Shown here: positions 51,847-63,726 of the stretch, in pieces
Layout: the number at the start of each line of letters is the position of its first letter
Position numbering within the stretch: position 1 is the stretch's first letter
Source of the DNA: CAWKMN01 sp963850765
GTDB taxonomy: Bacteria; Chloroflexota; Anaerolineae; Aggregatilineales; Aggregatilineaceae
NCBI GenBank assembly: GCA_963850765.1
Contig: CAWKMN010000011.1
Location: 248,001-312,000 of the forward strand
DNA: 64,000 bases
Direction of reading: 5' to 3'
Notes under the pieces: model-generated
What the model was told of the DNA's origin: nothing
Databases searched by the model: none
The model's input: the letters and a program-made list of their open reading frames with translations, nothing else
Program-made: the position numbers and the translations under genes

Positions 51847-52512
51847 TTACATCGTATGGCCGGGCAGGTCGCTGATGGTGATCACATCCATCAGCAGGAT
51901 GACCGCGCCCTGACTGACGGTGTCGATCCAAAAGGACGGAACCAGCTTATAGTCCGAAAACAGCGGGCTTTGCCCGATCACAATATGGGTGACACGGCCC
52001 GACTCGGCGACGGTATAGAGATGCTGCACGTGCCCGGCCCGATAACTCTCCGCGCCCAGCACGTCCATCCCGATCGAGAGCGGGATCGCACAGTCCCACG
52101 GCACCGGCTGGGTGTACGCCTCGGTGAACATCGGCTCGGGTGTGCGCACGAAGGTGTGATAGCCCGGGTCGTTCCACCAGGCTGCGCCCGCCGGCGGATA
52201 CCAGAAATAGGGTGGGGCATATCCTTTCGGATAGTAGGTCAGCGAGTTGGGGTGATCCCAGGCCAGATAATGAGACTCGTTGTAGGCCAGCAGGGTGTGC
52301 AGCTCATCCGTGTGGCATTTCAAGAGCACGTTTTGGCTGCTGCCCAGGCTGATCAGGTGCAGCGGAATAACTTTATCTTCGTTCAGCAGGCGTCCTTCGC
52401 ATACGATCAGGTGGGTCACATCTTTTGACTGCGGATCGACGACGACACAATCCACCTTCCCGACATCCCCACCTTCTCTGTCAAAAATCGGCGTGTTTTC
52501 TTTGAATTGCAT
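51847..52512 (-). CDS. PRC-barrel domain protein
   Basis: 221 residues with two PRC-barrel-like units: residues 1-75 (MQFKENTPIFDREGGDVGKVDCVVVDPQSKDVTHLIVCEGRLLNEDKVIPL) and a second near 150-215 (CAIPLSIGMDVLGAESYRAGHVQHLYTVAESGRVTHIVIGQSPLFSDYKLVPSFWIDTV). The segment between is rich in Pro, Tyr and Trp. Such proteins are common in stress-related loci; the ligand is unknown. ATG 52512 follows GAGG. Confidence 0.82.
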   Translation of the reverse strand: MQFKENTPIFDREGGDVGKVDCVVVDPQSKDVTHLIVCEGRLLNEDKVIPLHLISLGSSQNVLLKCHTDELHTLLAYNESHYLAWDHPNSLTYYPKGYAPPYFWYPPAGAAWWNDPGYHTFVRTPEPMFTEAYTQPVPWDCAIPLSIGMDVLGAESYRAGHVQHLYTVAESGRVTHIVIGQSPLFSDYKLVPSFWIDTVSQGAVILLMDVITISDLPGHTM

Positions 52513-52597
52513 GGCTGCCTCAATCTCACCCAGGGCGGGATGCGCTAGCGCGTACTCCTTCCTAAGAATGTAAAGAATGTGCTTACGCGCCAACATG

Positions 52598-52633
52598 GGT
52601 CATGTGGCTATTTTTGAGCCAACCATTTGACCT
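52598..52633. promoter_or_regulatory. Shared motif upstream of the PRC-barrel gene
   Basis: CATGTGGCT (52601-52609) and CCAACCATTTGACCT (52619-52633) lie ~90-120 bases upstream of the PRC-barrel ATG. Both recur, in the other order, in the CsbD/UspA gap at 53170-53206. Confidence 0.35.
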
Positions 52634-52797
52634 GACTGACTATAGGTAAGATGGCCTGGGTAAGCTGTTCCTGGGCGATCCCTACACTGCGGTCCAGGTT
52701 GTTCTCCACAAGTGGAAAGGCCCTCCGGAGAACACAGAGAGCCTTTCGACAGTCAGTGGATATGACAAATCCACTATGTTAACGATGCGGGCACTCG

Positions 52798-53016
52798 TTA
52801 CGCAGAACGCCGGCGGCGTTCAAGCCATTCGTCAACCTCACGCTCGACATCCTGCCGGGCGCGCCCGTAGCGCTGCTGAATACGGCCAATGAGCTTATCA
52901 CGCTCACCTTCAGCGTAATCCAGATCATCATCCGTCAGCATGCCCCACTGCTGCTTGGCTTCGCCTTTGATCTGCTTCCAGCTACCCTTGATTTCATCCC
53001 ATAAACCGTCTGGCAT
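52798..53016 (-). CDS. CsbD-like stress protein
   Basis: 72 residues: MPDGLWDEIKGSWKQIKGEAKQQWGMLTDDDLDYAEGERDKLIGRIQQRYGRARQDVEREVDEWLERRR. This is the CsbD/YjbJ helical family induced by general stress; the molecular function is unknown. ATG 53016 has AAGGAG six bases upstream, which rules out the longer upstream reading. Confidence 0.92.
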   Translation of the reverse strand: MPDGLWDEIKGSWKQIKGEAKQQWGMLTDDDLDYAEGERDKLIGRIQQRYGRARQDVEREVDEWLERRRRSA

Positions 53017-53160
53017 TCGTAACTCCTTAACAGCTACCTTATGTGTACCCCGATCATAGTCGAAGGACAGGCAGGTCACATCAGCCATTTATCGGAGTTT
53101 TGGATAGGCCAACAGGCTTATTTCACTGCCCACCAGATTTGGACTTTGTGGGTAAACGGT

Positions 53161-53206
53161 TTGGTTAAACCAACCACTTGACCTACTCAAGATGCGCCAT
53201 GTGGCT
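53161..53206. promoter_or_regulatory. Candidate operator in the divergent CsbD/UspA gap
   Basis: The perfect palindrome TTGGTTAAACCAA (53161-53173) overlaps CCAACCACTTGACCT (53170-53184); CATGTGGCT follows at 53198-53206. The last two motifs also occur upstream of the PRC-barrel gene. Confidence 0.4.
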
Positions 53207-53307
53207 GGTGCAATGGGTCTGCTTTTGCTACATTATTGAATAATAACCATGATACAGAAACCAAGATGCATTCCCGCACGCTCGGGGGAGATAAAGAGAT
53301 TCAACCT

Positions 53308-54243
53308 ATGCCAGAAACTATCCTCGTGCCCGTCGATGACGATTCGGATCTGATTCTTCATGCCCTGGCACATGTCTCGACTATTGCCCGGCTGATGGAT
53401 CAGAAGGTTCTGCTGGTGGGCATTGTGAGCCAACTGTCCAGGCTGCCCGGCCAGTTTGCCGACCCGGTCATGTGGGACATCGCCAAGGGAGAAACCCGCG
53501 CCCAGCTCAACCGGTATGCCGAGCGACTGATGGAGCAGGGGATCGAGGTCGAGACGGATACTCTCGAAGACACGGCGGCGGAAGCGCTCGTGCGTTATGC
53601 GGAAGCCCGCCCGTTTGCTCTAATCGTGCTGCCCATCAGCAGCGATCACCTGAGTCCGCTCGTGCGCGCCACGCTGGCGCTGACCACGGCGCCGATTCTG
53701 GTGGTGCGTCCCAACAGCGCGACCGCGACCGGAGAAAGCATCGCCTATCGCCAGATCATGGTGCCGCTGGATGGCTCGCAGCGCGCAGAATGTGTGCTGC
53801 CCCTGGCGGCGACCCTGGCCCGGATCAGCGGCGCTCAACTGCTGCTGGCCCATGTCATTCGCCGGCCGGAAATGCCGCGCCGCGCGCCAACCTCCGAAGA
53901 TGCGGAGTTGGCCGAACGGGTCGTTGAGCGCAACCGCGAAGAATCGGAGCGTTATCTGGAACAGCTCCGCTCGCGCTATGCGGTCGATACGGCGACCCGT
54001 ATCCTGGTGGACGACAACGTCGCCGCGGCTTTACATAATCTCGCGCAGCAAGAAAACGTTGATCTTGTGGTGCTGTGCGCGCATGGTTATTCGGGCGAAC
54101 CGCGCTGGCCGTTCGGCAGCATCGCCGACAACCTGATCAACTATTACGACAAATCGATGGTTATCGTCCAGGATCTGCCCGCTGCTCTCCCCAGCGAGGA
54201 GAATCAAGCGCCCCGGAAGCGGTCCGGTGCTCCTTACCCATGA
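53308..54243 (+). CDS. Tandem universal stress protein (UspA)
   Basis: 311 residues with two Usp domains. The first (ILVPVDDDSDLILHALAHVSTIARLMDQKVLLVGIV) is divergent and lacks the nucleotide-binding glycine loop. The second (YRQIMVPLDGSQRAECVLPLAATLARISGAQLLLAHVI ... VVLCAHGYSGEPRWPFGSIADNLI) keeps GxxG...GS, so it likely binds ATP. ATG 53308 is the preferred start. Its stop overlaps the ATG of the giant glucan synthase gene. Confidence 0.88.
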   Translation: MPETILVPVDDDSDLILHALAHVSTIARLMDQKVLLVGIVSQLSRLPGQFADPVMWDIAKGETRAQLNRYAERLMEQGIEVETDTLEDTAAEALVRYAEARPFALIVLPISSDHLSPLVRATLALTTAPILVVRPNSATATGESIAYRQIMVPLDGSQRAECVLPLAATLARISGAQLLLAHVIRRPEMPRRAPTSEDAELAERVVERNREESERYLEQLRSRYAVDTATRILVDDNVAAALHNLAQQENVDLVVLCAHGYSGEPRWPFGSIADNLINYYDKSMVIVQDLPAALPSEENQAPRKRSGAPYP

Positions 54244-57200
54244 CCAATCAGCCTAGCCTGGAGACGATCGTTCCCCCAACCAAGCCGGGCGGTTCTGCCG
54301 CCACGGCTGAAGCTGAAAATATCTACGTGACTTTGGCCCGAGAGTTGGCGCTCAGCCATGAAGTCTCTGCCCGCGTGCCGGTCCGCCGGCTGCTGATCTT
54401 AAACACGCCGGAGTTTTTCGAGGGGCTGCTCCGGCGCGCCTACCAGCATTTTTCCCAGGTCGCCGAAGGTGAATTGATCGCGTCCTATGCCGGGGAATGG
54501 CTGCTCGATAACTATTATATTGTGCAGCAGGCGCTCCGGCAGGTTCAGGAAGATATGCCGCGCCGTTACTACACCGAACTGCCCCGGCTGGCATCCACCG
54601 ATTTGCAGGGCTATCCACGGATTTACAGCCTCGCCCGGGCTTTTACGGATGTGGCCGATCACCAGTTTAGTCTTCAGCAGGTGAGCACCCTCACCGAGGC
54701 CTACCAGGCTCACGCACCGCTGACCATGGGCGAGCTGTGGGCGTGGCCGGTGATGCTGCGCGTCTCGATGCTCGAAAATCTGGCGCTGGCGCTTAACAGC
54801 CTGCTGCCGCTGGGAGCCGAACCGGGCGAGATCGCCCCCGTGGCGGCACCCGTCGGGCCGGCCCGCGACAGCAGCGCCGAAACTATTGTAGCGCACTGTA
54901 TCACCAGCCTGCGCCAACTTGGCACCCAGGACTGGGCCGCCTTTTTTGAGGCGACGAGCCGGGTCGAAACCATCCTGCGGCGCGATCCTGCCGCGACGTA
55001 TGCCCAGATGGACTTCGATACGCGCAACCGCTACCGGCAGGTGATCGAAACGATCGCCCGGCGTGCGCCATCCAGCGAGGAGCAGGTCGCCCAGGCCGCG
55101 CTGACGCTGGCTCAGGGGGCCGCCGAACGCAACGGGCATATGGGCAGTCGGCTCGATATACCTTTCCTCGAAGATCCGTCATCCCATGTCGGGTTTTACT
55201 TGATCGGACAAGGGCGGCAGCAGACCGAATCCGCCGTGCGCTGCCGAATCACCTGGGGCGAGCGTCTGGTGCGCTGGACCGCGGACCGCCGGCTGCTCTT
55301 TTACCTGGGGGGCGTGCTGCTGCTCACGCTGGCGATTAGCCTGCTATCCGCGCGCTATGCCGCGCTGGCGGGCGGATCGCTGATCCAGGCGGTCGCGGCC
55401 GGGCTGCTGGCGTTTCTGCCTGCGTCGGCGATTGCCGTCAGTCTGGTGAACTGGGCGGCGAGCCGGCTGGGCGCGCCGCATGTCCTGCCCAAGATGGATT
55501 TCAGCGAGGGTATTCCCGATGCTTACCGGACGATGGTCATCATCCCGGCTCTGCTGACCGACGAGGCCGAGGTCAATTCGCTGGCTAACCAGCTTGAGCT
55601 TCACTATCTGCGCAACGGGGATCCCAACCTGAATTTTGCGATCCTGGCGGATTACACCGACGGACCCGAACCACACATGCCCGGCGACGAGGTCCTGCTG
55701 GAACGCGCCCAGAATCGTATTCGGATCCTCAATGAACGGCACGGCGCGGATCAGCGCCCGTTCTTCCTGTTTCTGCGCGAACGCCGCTGGAATCCAGCCG
55801 AAAACGTGTGGATGGGCTACGAGCGCAAACGCGGCAAGCTGATGGAATTCAACCGGCTGATTCTCGACCCGGCGGCGGAGACGTCATACACCGTCCAGGT
55901 GGGCGACCTCAGCGTAATGCCGAGCATCCGTTATGTTATTACGCTGGACGCCGATACGGTGCTGCCGCGCGACAGTGCCCAACGGTTAGTCGGGACGCTG
56001 GCACACCCGCTGAATCAGGCCCGGTTCGCGGATGACGGCGAGCAGCTCGCCGGTGGATACACCATTTTGCAGCCGCGGGTCGAAATTTTCCCGACAGCGG
56101 CCAGCCGGACGCGCTTTTCGCGCATTTTCGCCGGCGATACCGGCCTCGATCTCTACTCGCTGGCCGTTTCCGATACGTACCAGGATCTTTTTGGCGAAGG
56201 GATCTATATCGGCAAGGGGATCTACGATGTCGCCGCCTTCGAGCGCAGCCTGAAGGGGCGCACGCCGGATAACCGCCTGCTGAGCCATGATCTGTTCGAG
56301 GGGATGCATGGGCGCGTCGCGCTGGTGACGGATATTGTCCTGCTGGAAGATTATCCGTCGCATTATCTCGCCTATACCCGCCGGATGCAACGCTGGATTC
56401 GCGGCGACTGGCAGCTTCTCCCCTGGCTGCTGCCGCGCGTGCCCGCCGAGGGCGGCGCTGCTCCCAACCGTTTTTCGGCGCTGGATTTCTGGAAGATCGT
56501 CGATAATCTGCGGCGCAGCCTGGTTCAGCCCGCCTTGCTTCTGCTGCTGCTGCTGAGCTGGTTGTGGCTGCCCGGTTCGCCGTTTGTGTGGTCCGTTCTG
56601 GCGCTGATCGCGCTGTCGGTGCCGTTTCTGATCAGCGCGATCAACCAGTTCGCGGATATATCGCCCGAAAATGGCTGGAACGTGGCCCGCCGGCGCAGTT
56701 TTGTACGTGAATTGCTGCGCTGGGTTTGCTCCATCGTGTTTCTGCCGTATGAGGCCTTCCTGTCGCTGGACGCGATCCTGACCACGCTGTTTCGGCTGGC
56801 CCGGCGCAAACATCTGCTGCAATGGACAACCGCCGCCAGCACCATGCAGTTGTTCGGCGCGCAGCCGTCCGTGGTGGTCTGGCATCAGGTCGCGGCGGCG
56901 CTGGGTTTTGCGCTGGTGGTGGGCGGCGCCGTGGCGTTGATCCGGCCCGGAGCGCTGCTGCTGGCACTGCCCCTGCTGGCGATCTGGCTGTATTCACCCT
57001 ACGCAGTGGTGAGGCTCAGCCAGCCGGTTGCCCGACGGTCGGAGCCGCTTTCGCCCGCCGATCTCAGCGAGTTACGTATCCTGGCCCGGCGTACCTGGCT
57101 CTATTTCGAGGAATTCATCCGTCCCGAAGGTTCGTGGCTGCCGCCGGATCACTACCAGGCCGCGCCGCGCGCGATTGTGGCGTGGCAGACCTCGCCCACC

Positions 57201-60200
57201 AACATCGGGTTAACGCTGCTCTCCACGCTGGCCGCCTATGATATTGGCTATATCGGCCTGCTCGAGCTGGACGTGCGCCTGCGCTTTGCCTTCGACGCCA
57301 TAGACGAGATGGAGAAATATCGCGGGCACCTGCTCAACTGGTACGACACGCGCACGCTCAGGCCGCTGATGCCGCGCTATGTCTCGACGGTGGACAGCGG
57401 CAATCTGGCTGGCTCCCTGATCGCGCTCCAATATGGCATTCAGGATCTCTTCAGCACGCCAATCCTGCGCCGCAAACGCTGGGACGGCATTTCAGATACC
57501 ATCGGCGTGCTGGACGAGATTCTGGACGAGATCGAGGCGCGCCATCCCCAGGTCCAGGCGGGGGGGATACGGGCGGCGCTGGCCCAGATGCAGCAGCGGA
57601 TCGAGGCCGGGCGCGATCAGCCGGATACCTGGATGGCGCTGCTGACGCGCCTCACGGGGCAGGGATGGAACGATCTGAACCAGTTCCAGCTTTCGTTCGT
57701 GGAGACGGAGGGCGAACGGCTGGACGCCGCGCGGCTGTCCGAACTGCGCATTTATCTCGAACGGCTGCGGCATTATCTGTTCAGCTTCCAGCGGGATGTG
57801 GAACTGCTTCAGCCCTGGCTGGTCCTGCTCGATCAGGTGCCGGATTTCAGCGCGCTGGGCGCGTCCGACCCGGCTATACAGGATCGTTGGCAGGCGCTCA
57901 ACGAGTCGCTGCCGCTGCTGCCGGGCTTTGGCGATGTACGGGCCATTCACCAGCGGGCCCACGCGCGCCTGGACGGCCTGATGGCGCAGCTCACTCCAGA
58001 TGCGGAACATGATCCGGTCCGGCAGGCCGCGCTGGATTGGTGCCGCGCGCTGGCCGAGGCTCTCACCACCGCCGAAGTCGCCGCCAGCGATCTGGTTCAG
58101 GATTTTGAGCACTTGCAGCGGCATGCCGCCGACACCGTGGCGGGGATGGATTTTGGCTTTCTGTACGATACGAATCGCCACCTGTTTCACATCGGCTACA
58201 ATGTCGCCACCGAGCAGCTTGACAACAGCTATTATGACCTGCTGGCGTCCGAGGCGCGGTTGGCCAGCCTGATCGCGATCGCCAAAGAGGATGTGCCGCA
58301 GAAACACTGGCTGCATCTCGCCCGCCCGGTGACGCAGCTCGGAGACCGGCAGGCGCTCCTCTCGTGGAGCGGGACGATGTTCGAATACCTCATGCCCCGC
58401 CTGCTGATGCACACCTACGATGGCACCCTGCTGGACGAGAGCGCCCATGCCGTCGTGGAACACCAGATGGCCTATGGGCAGCAGACCGACGTGCCGTGGG
58501 GCATCTCTGAATCGGGTTATCACGCCTTCGACAGCAGTATGAATTATCAGTATCGCGCTTTTGGTGTGCCGGGGCTGGCCTTCAAACGCGGGCAGGGGGA
58601 TGATCTGGTGGTCGCGCCCTATGCGTCGCTGCTGGCGCTGCCGATCCGGCCGCGCGCGGTGCTGGACAATCTCGAACGCTTCAAGGCACTTGGGGCACGC
58701 GATGCGTATGGGCTGGTCGAAGCCATCGACTACACCCCCCGCCATCTGCCGCTCGGCCAGGAATACGCCGTGGTCCGCGAGTATATGGCTCACCATCAGG
58801 CGATGATTTTCCTGACCCTGATCAACTTCATGCACGACGATGTGATGATCAAACGCTTCCACCGCGATCCCCGTGTGCAGAGCGTCGAACTGCTGCTGCA
58901 GGAACAGCTTGCGCAGAGCGGCTTTACCGATCTGCCCGCCGAGCAGGAGACACCCCCTGAACGTGAGGAGGTGCCCCCGCTGGTCACGGCCCCGTGGAGG
59001 CCCGACCTCCGAGCGCCGCTGCCCGAACTGCATTATCTCTCGAACGGGCGCTACTCGGTCATGCTGACGGCGGCCGGCAGCGGTTACAGCGCGTGGGAAG
59101 GGGCTGCGCTCACCCGCTGGCGCGCCGATACCACGCTCGATGATTGGGGCACGTGGATATACATCCGAGATGAGGACAGCGGTGCGGTGTGGTCGGTGGG
59201 CTACCAGCCGGTGGGCGCGCAGCCCGACACACAAGACGTCCTGTTTTTCGCACACAAAGCCGAGATCCAGCGCCGTGATGGAGATATTTCGTCACGGCTG
59301 GAACTGGTCGTGCCGCCCGAGGACGATCTCGAGATCCGGCGCGTGACGCTGACCAATCATGGCGACGAAGCGCGCCGCCTGACGCTGGTCAGTTATGCCG
59401 AAGTCGTGCTGGCACCCCAGGCCGGCGATCAGCGCCACCCGGCCTTTAACAAGCTGTTCATCGAAAGCGAGTTCATCCCCGAGCACCGCGCGCTGCTGTT
59501 CCGCCGCCGGCCGCGTTCGGCCCACGAAATGCCCCTGTATGCGCTGCATATGCTCGTTACGCCGGAAGGATTCTCAGACGGTTTGCAGGTCGAAACGGAC
59601 CGCGCGCGCTTCCTGGGGCGCGGCCGCACCCCGCGCGATCCGGTCGCATTGGCAGGGGAACAGGTCGTGCTGAGCGGCACCGTCGGGGCGACGCTCGATC
59701 CGATCATGGCGCTGGGGCAGGTGGTGGAACTGCCGCCCCATTCGACGGTCGAAGTGGCATTTATCACCGCCGGCGCCAACACGCGCGCCCACCTGCTGGA
59801 TCTGGCCGAGCGTTACCGGCACATCTGGCGCATTGACCAGGCGTTTGATCATGCGCGCTTCCGCAGCGAGCGCGAAATGCGCCAGCTTGGTCTGGATACG
59901 GAGGCCATCGCGCCGATCCAACGGCTGCTGGCGGCACTGCTCTACCCGCACCCGGTGCTGCGCGCCGATCCGGCCGTGCTCGCGGCGAATACCAGGGCCC
60001 AGCCGGGCCTGTGGGCCTTTGGCGTTTCGGGTGATTACCCGATCCTGCTGGCCGAGATCGAAGACGAAACTCAGCTTGATCTCGTTCACGAGCTGATCCA
60101 GGCACACACCTACTGGCGCAACCGGGATATCCACATCACGCTGGTGATCCTCAACCTGCACGATACCAGCTATTTGCAGCGGCTCGACCAGCAGATTCAC

Positions 60201-62859
60201 CGGCTGATCGTCCATGCTGCCGCCGAGATGCAGATCAACCAGCACAGTGGTATTTTCATCCTGCGCGCCGACCAGATGAGCGAGGCCGATCGCACCCTGC
60301 TGCGCACGGCCGCGCGCGCGGTTCTGCGGGGCGGCGATGGCTCCCTGCGCGATCAGATTGCGCAGCGCCAGTGGCAGAGTGTAACCCTTCCGGCGTTTGT
60401 CCCGGTGCCGGGCGGCGAGCCGGTCCCGGAGAGCGACCCGCCTGTCGCGCGCCCCGACAACCTGCGCTTCGACAACGGCCTGGGCGGTTTCTCGCCCGAC
60501 GGCCGCGAATACGTGATTTATCTCCAGCCGGGCCAGCCGACGCCGGCCCCGTGGATCAACGTCGTTGCCAACGAACAGGCCGGGTTTATCATCTCCGAGA
60601 CGGGCGGCGGTTTTTCGTGGGCGGAGAACAGCGGCGAAAACCGCCTGACCGCATGGCGCAACGACCCGGTGAGCGATCTGCCCGCCGAGGCGCTGTATCT
60701 GCGCGACGAAGAGACCGCGCGGATCTGGTCCCCGACGCCGCTGCCCGCCCCCGACGGTGCCCCGACGCTGGTCCGGCATGGCGCGGGATATTCGTCGTTC
60801 GAGCATCACAGCCACAGGCTGGAGCAGCATCTTACGCTGTTTTGCCCGCCCGATGATCCGGTCAAGATCGTGCGCCTGCGCCTGAAAAATATGGGGTCGC
60901 GCCCGCGCCGAATCACGGCGACTTATTACGCCGAGTGGGTGCTCGGCCCTACCCGCGACCTGACACAGCAGTATCTTGTGCCGGACTATGACGCCGATGA
61001 CCATACGCTGCTGTTCCGCAACCCGTACAGCATCGAGTTCGGGCCGTATCATGCGTTTATCACGGCCAGCCAGCCGTTCCACGGCCTGACGACCAACCGC
61101 ACCGAATTCCTGGGCCGGATGGGCAGTCTGGCGCGGCCCGCTGCTCTGGAGCGTATCGGGCTGAGCGGCCTGATCCGGCCAGGGCTGGATCCGTGTGCGG
61201 CGATCCAGCTTCACATCGATCTCCCGCCGGGCGAGGAAACAGAGGTCTTTTTTGTCATCGGACAGGGAGCGGATCGCCAGCAGGCGCTCGAACTCAGCCG
61301 CCGCTATCGTGATCCGGCGGCCGTGGCGGATGCGTGGACGGCCGTAACCTCGTTCTGGCGCGAGGTGCTGGACAGCATCACCATCGAGACGCCCGACGAC
61401 GCGATGAACCTGCTGATGCCCTGGCTGCTCTATCAGGCGCTCGCCTGCCGGATCTGGGGCCGGTCGGCGCTGTACCAATCCAGCGGGGCGTATGGCTTCC
61501 GCGACCAGCTGCAGGACGTGCTGGCGCTGATCCACACGCGGCCCGATCTGACCCGCGCGCATATCCTGCGCGCCGCGCGCCACCAGTTTGAAGCGGGCGA
61601 TGTGCTGCACTGGTGGCATCCGCCATCAGGGCGCGGCGTGCGCACCCGCTTCTCCGACGATCTGATCTGGCTGCCGTTTGTCGTGGCGCATTACGTCGCG
61701 GCGACCGGCGACGAATCCGTGCTGCGTGAGGAAGTGCCCTTCCTGCGCGGTGAGCTGCTCAAGCCCGAGGAAGAGGAGCGCTACGGCTTCTACGAAACGA
61801 CCGCGGAAGCCTATACCATCTACGAGCACTGTCGGCGCGCACTGGAACAGAGTACGATCACCGGGCGGCACGGCCTGCCGCTGATGCGCGCCGGGGACTG
61901 GAACGACGGTATGAACCGGGTCGGGATCCAGGGGCGCGGCGAAAGTGTGTGGCTGGCATGGTTCCTGCTGCAGACGATGGACCGCTTCCGCCCGTTGTGC
62001 GCGCTGATGGACGACACGGCGCAGGCCGACATCTTCCAGACCCGCATGGCCGAGCTTCAGGCGGCTGTCGAGCGGCACGCCTGGGACGGCGAATGGTATA
62101 TGCGCGCGTATTACGACGACGGGACGCGGCTTGGCTCGGCTCAAAATCAGGAATGCCAGATCGATCTCGCTGGGTCAATCGTGGGCGGTGCTGTCCGGGG
62201 CGGCCTCCCCGGCGCGCGCCCGGCAGGCGATGGAGTCGGTGCAGAAACACCTGATCCGCACGGACGATCAACTGCTGCTGCTTTTTACCCCGCCGTTTGA
62301 CCGAACCCCACGCGATCCGGGTTATATCAAGGGGTATCCGCCGGGCATCCGCGAGAATGGCGGGCAGTATACCCATGCTGCCTTGTGGGTGATCTGGGCG
62401 TTCGCGGAGATGGGGCACGGCGATCTGGCCGGGGCGCTGTTCGAGATGTTGAACCCGATCCGGCACAGTGATACCCCGGAAAAAGCGGCGCACTACCGCG
62501 TTGAGCCGTATGTCATTGCGGCGGATGTGTACAGCGCGCCTCCCCACACCGGGCGCGGCGGCTGGACGTGGTACAGCGGGTCTTCCGGCTGGATGTACCG
62601 CCTGGGAATTGAAGCGATCCTCGGCTTGCGGCGTGAGGGCGCCGCGCTGCGTATTGATCCGCGCATCCCGCGCGCGTGGCCGCACTTTCAGGTGAGCTAT
62701 CGCTATGGGCAGAGTGTGTATCACATCCGGGTGGAAAACCCCGATGGGGTGCAGTGCGGCGTAAAGACCGTGGTGCTGGATGGTCAGACGCTCGACGCGA
62801 ACGTGATCCCGCTGCACGACGATGGCGCGGCGCATCAGGTTGAGGTTCGGCTGGGCTAG
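54240..62859 (+). CDS. Cyclic beta-1,2-glucan synthase-like protein (GT84-glycoamylase-like-GH94), one frameshift
   Basis: A ~2,870-residue NdvB/Cgs-type membrane enzyme that makes beta-1,2-linked glucan from UDP-glucose and cyclises it. After an N-terminal soluble part come helices near residues 345-410. A processive GT domain follows (YRTMVIIPALLTDEAEV; ITLDADTVLPRD; RRMQRWIRGDWQLLPW) with more helices. Next is a glycoamylase-like domain (WGISESGYHAFDSSMNYQYRAFGVPGLAFKRG). Two sugar-binding supersandwich units and a GH94 phosphorylase-like barrel with GDWNDGMNRVG complete it. One extra base at ~62166 (ECQID|SLGQSWAVLSG) splits off the last 230 residues. ATG 54240 overlaps the UspA stop by four bases. 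Confidence 0.88.
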
Positions 62860-62889
62860 AGCCTGTCATGCACTTATAGCCCCTTGCGC

Positions 62890-63020
62890 CGCCCCAAGTG
62901 TGGAGAGGGGGACACGCGCGCACCCAGTCCCTCCCACACTGTGGGGAGGGATTTAGAGGGGCCAACCCGCCGATAGGCGCTAAGTTGACACCTGTTGGGC
63001 GTATCGCAATACGCCCCTAC
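62890..63020. repeat. Two intergenic palindromes after the glucan synthase gene
   Basis: A diverged GC-rich element (AGTGTGGAGAGGGG ... CCCTCCCACACTGTGGGGAGGG, about 62899-62950) is followed by GGGCGTAT-CGCA-ATACGCCC (62997-63016), the third copy of the GCGTAT palindrome. Confidence 0.65.
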
Positions 63021-63054
63021 GAGATTTTCTGTTGTCGTGGAATGCAAATGCGTT

Positions 63055-63084
63055 CAAAAAAACCGGCTCCTGGGGAGGAGCCGG
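63055..63084 (-). terminator. Rho-independent terminator of the YciF-like gene
   Basis: On the minus strand a perfect eight-pair stem CCGGCTCC/GGAGCCGG with a six-base loop is followed by TTTTTTT. It lies ~15 bases past the stop. Confidence 0.93.
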
Positions 63085-63097
63085 GACTAATGGGGGT

Positions 63098-63586
63098 TTA
63101 GGCACGGGCCTCAACATTGACACGCCCGGCGATTTCAGTCAGTTTCTCGTCCGTCATGCCTTCTTCGTCGAGCGTCCGTTGGAGGGTGGCGGTCGCGTCA
63201 CGATACCCGCACAGGCGAGCGTGCGTCCGCGCCGAGCCATAGGTCGCCATCTCGTAATGCTCGACCTTCTGGGCTGCCACGATGAGCGCTGCGTCACGCG
63301 TATCGGCGTTTTTCGCGTCTTTCATGGCGCTTTCGCCTTCTTTGATCAGCCCTTCCACGCCTTTACAGTGTTCGCGCGACGGCTTCTGATTGATCATGTC
63401 AAAGACCTGTTCCAGCCGCTTGATATGCTGCCGCGACTGGTCGAGATGTTCGGCAAATGCGCGCTTAAGCTCGCTCGATGAGGCGGCTTCCTGCATTTTG
63501 GGCAGCGCCTCAACGATCTGATGTTCGGCGTCGTACAAATCCTTGAGCTCGTGGATTAACAGCTCTTCCAGGTTCTTGTAACTCAC
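63098..63586 (-). CDS. YciF-like ferritin-fold protein (DUF892)
   Basis: 162 residues. LEELLIHELKDLYDAEHQIVEALPKMQEAASSSELKRAFAEHLDQSRQHIKRLEQVFDMI and the later EHYEMATYGSARTHARLCGY are the paired-helix signatures of the DUF892/YciE-YciF family. Conserved Glu and His in EHLDQSRQHIKRLE and EHYE suggest a di-metal site. A GTG start at 63586 with AGGAG seven bases upstream fits best; a longer GTG at 63604 would put that ribosome site inside the gene. Typically stress-induced. Confidence 0.9.
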   Translation of the reverse strand: MSYKNLEELLIHELKDLYDAEHQIVEALPKMQEAASSSELKRAFAEHLDQSRQHIKRLEQVFDMINQKPSREHCKGVEGLIKEGESAMKDAKNADTRDAALIVAAQKVEHYEMATYGSARTHARLCGYRDATATLQRTLDEEGMTDEKLTEIAGRVNVEARA

Positions 63587-63726
63587 AATCCTGCTCCTAT
63601 TCACTTACAGTAATCGAGACACATACCGATCATACAAAGCAATGGAGACCCCGAAATGTGCCACGTGGCGCATTACCGTCTGGGTCATATGGACGAAAAC
63701 AAGTCAGGAAAAACGGATAGTGGATA

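Noticed and set aside
57492..61619. Antisense frames of 587 and 681 codons opposite the glucan synthase
   Set aside because: They lie entirely within the 8.6-kb gene whose domains are recognisable throughout; the antisense proteins resemble nothing.
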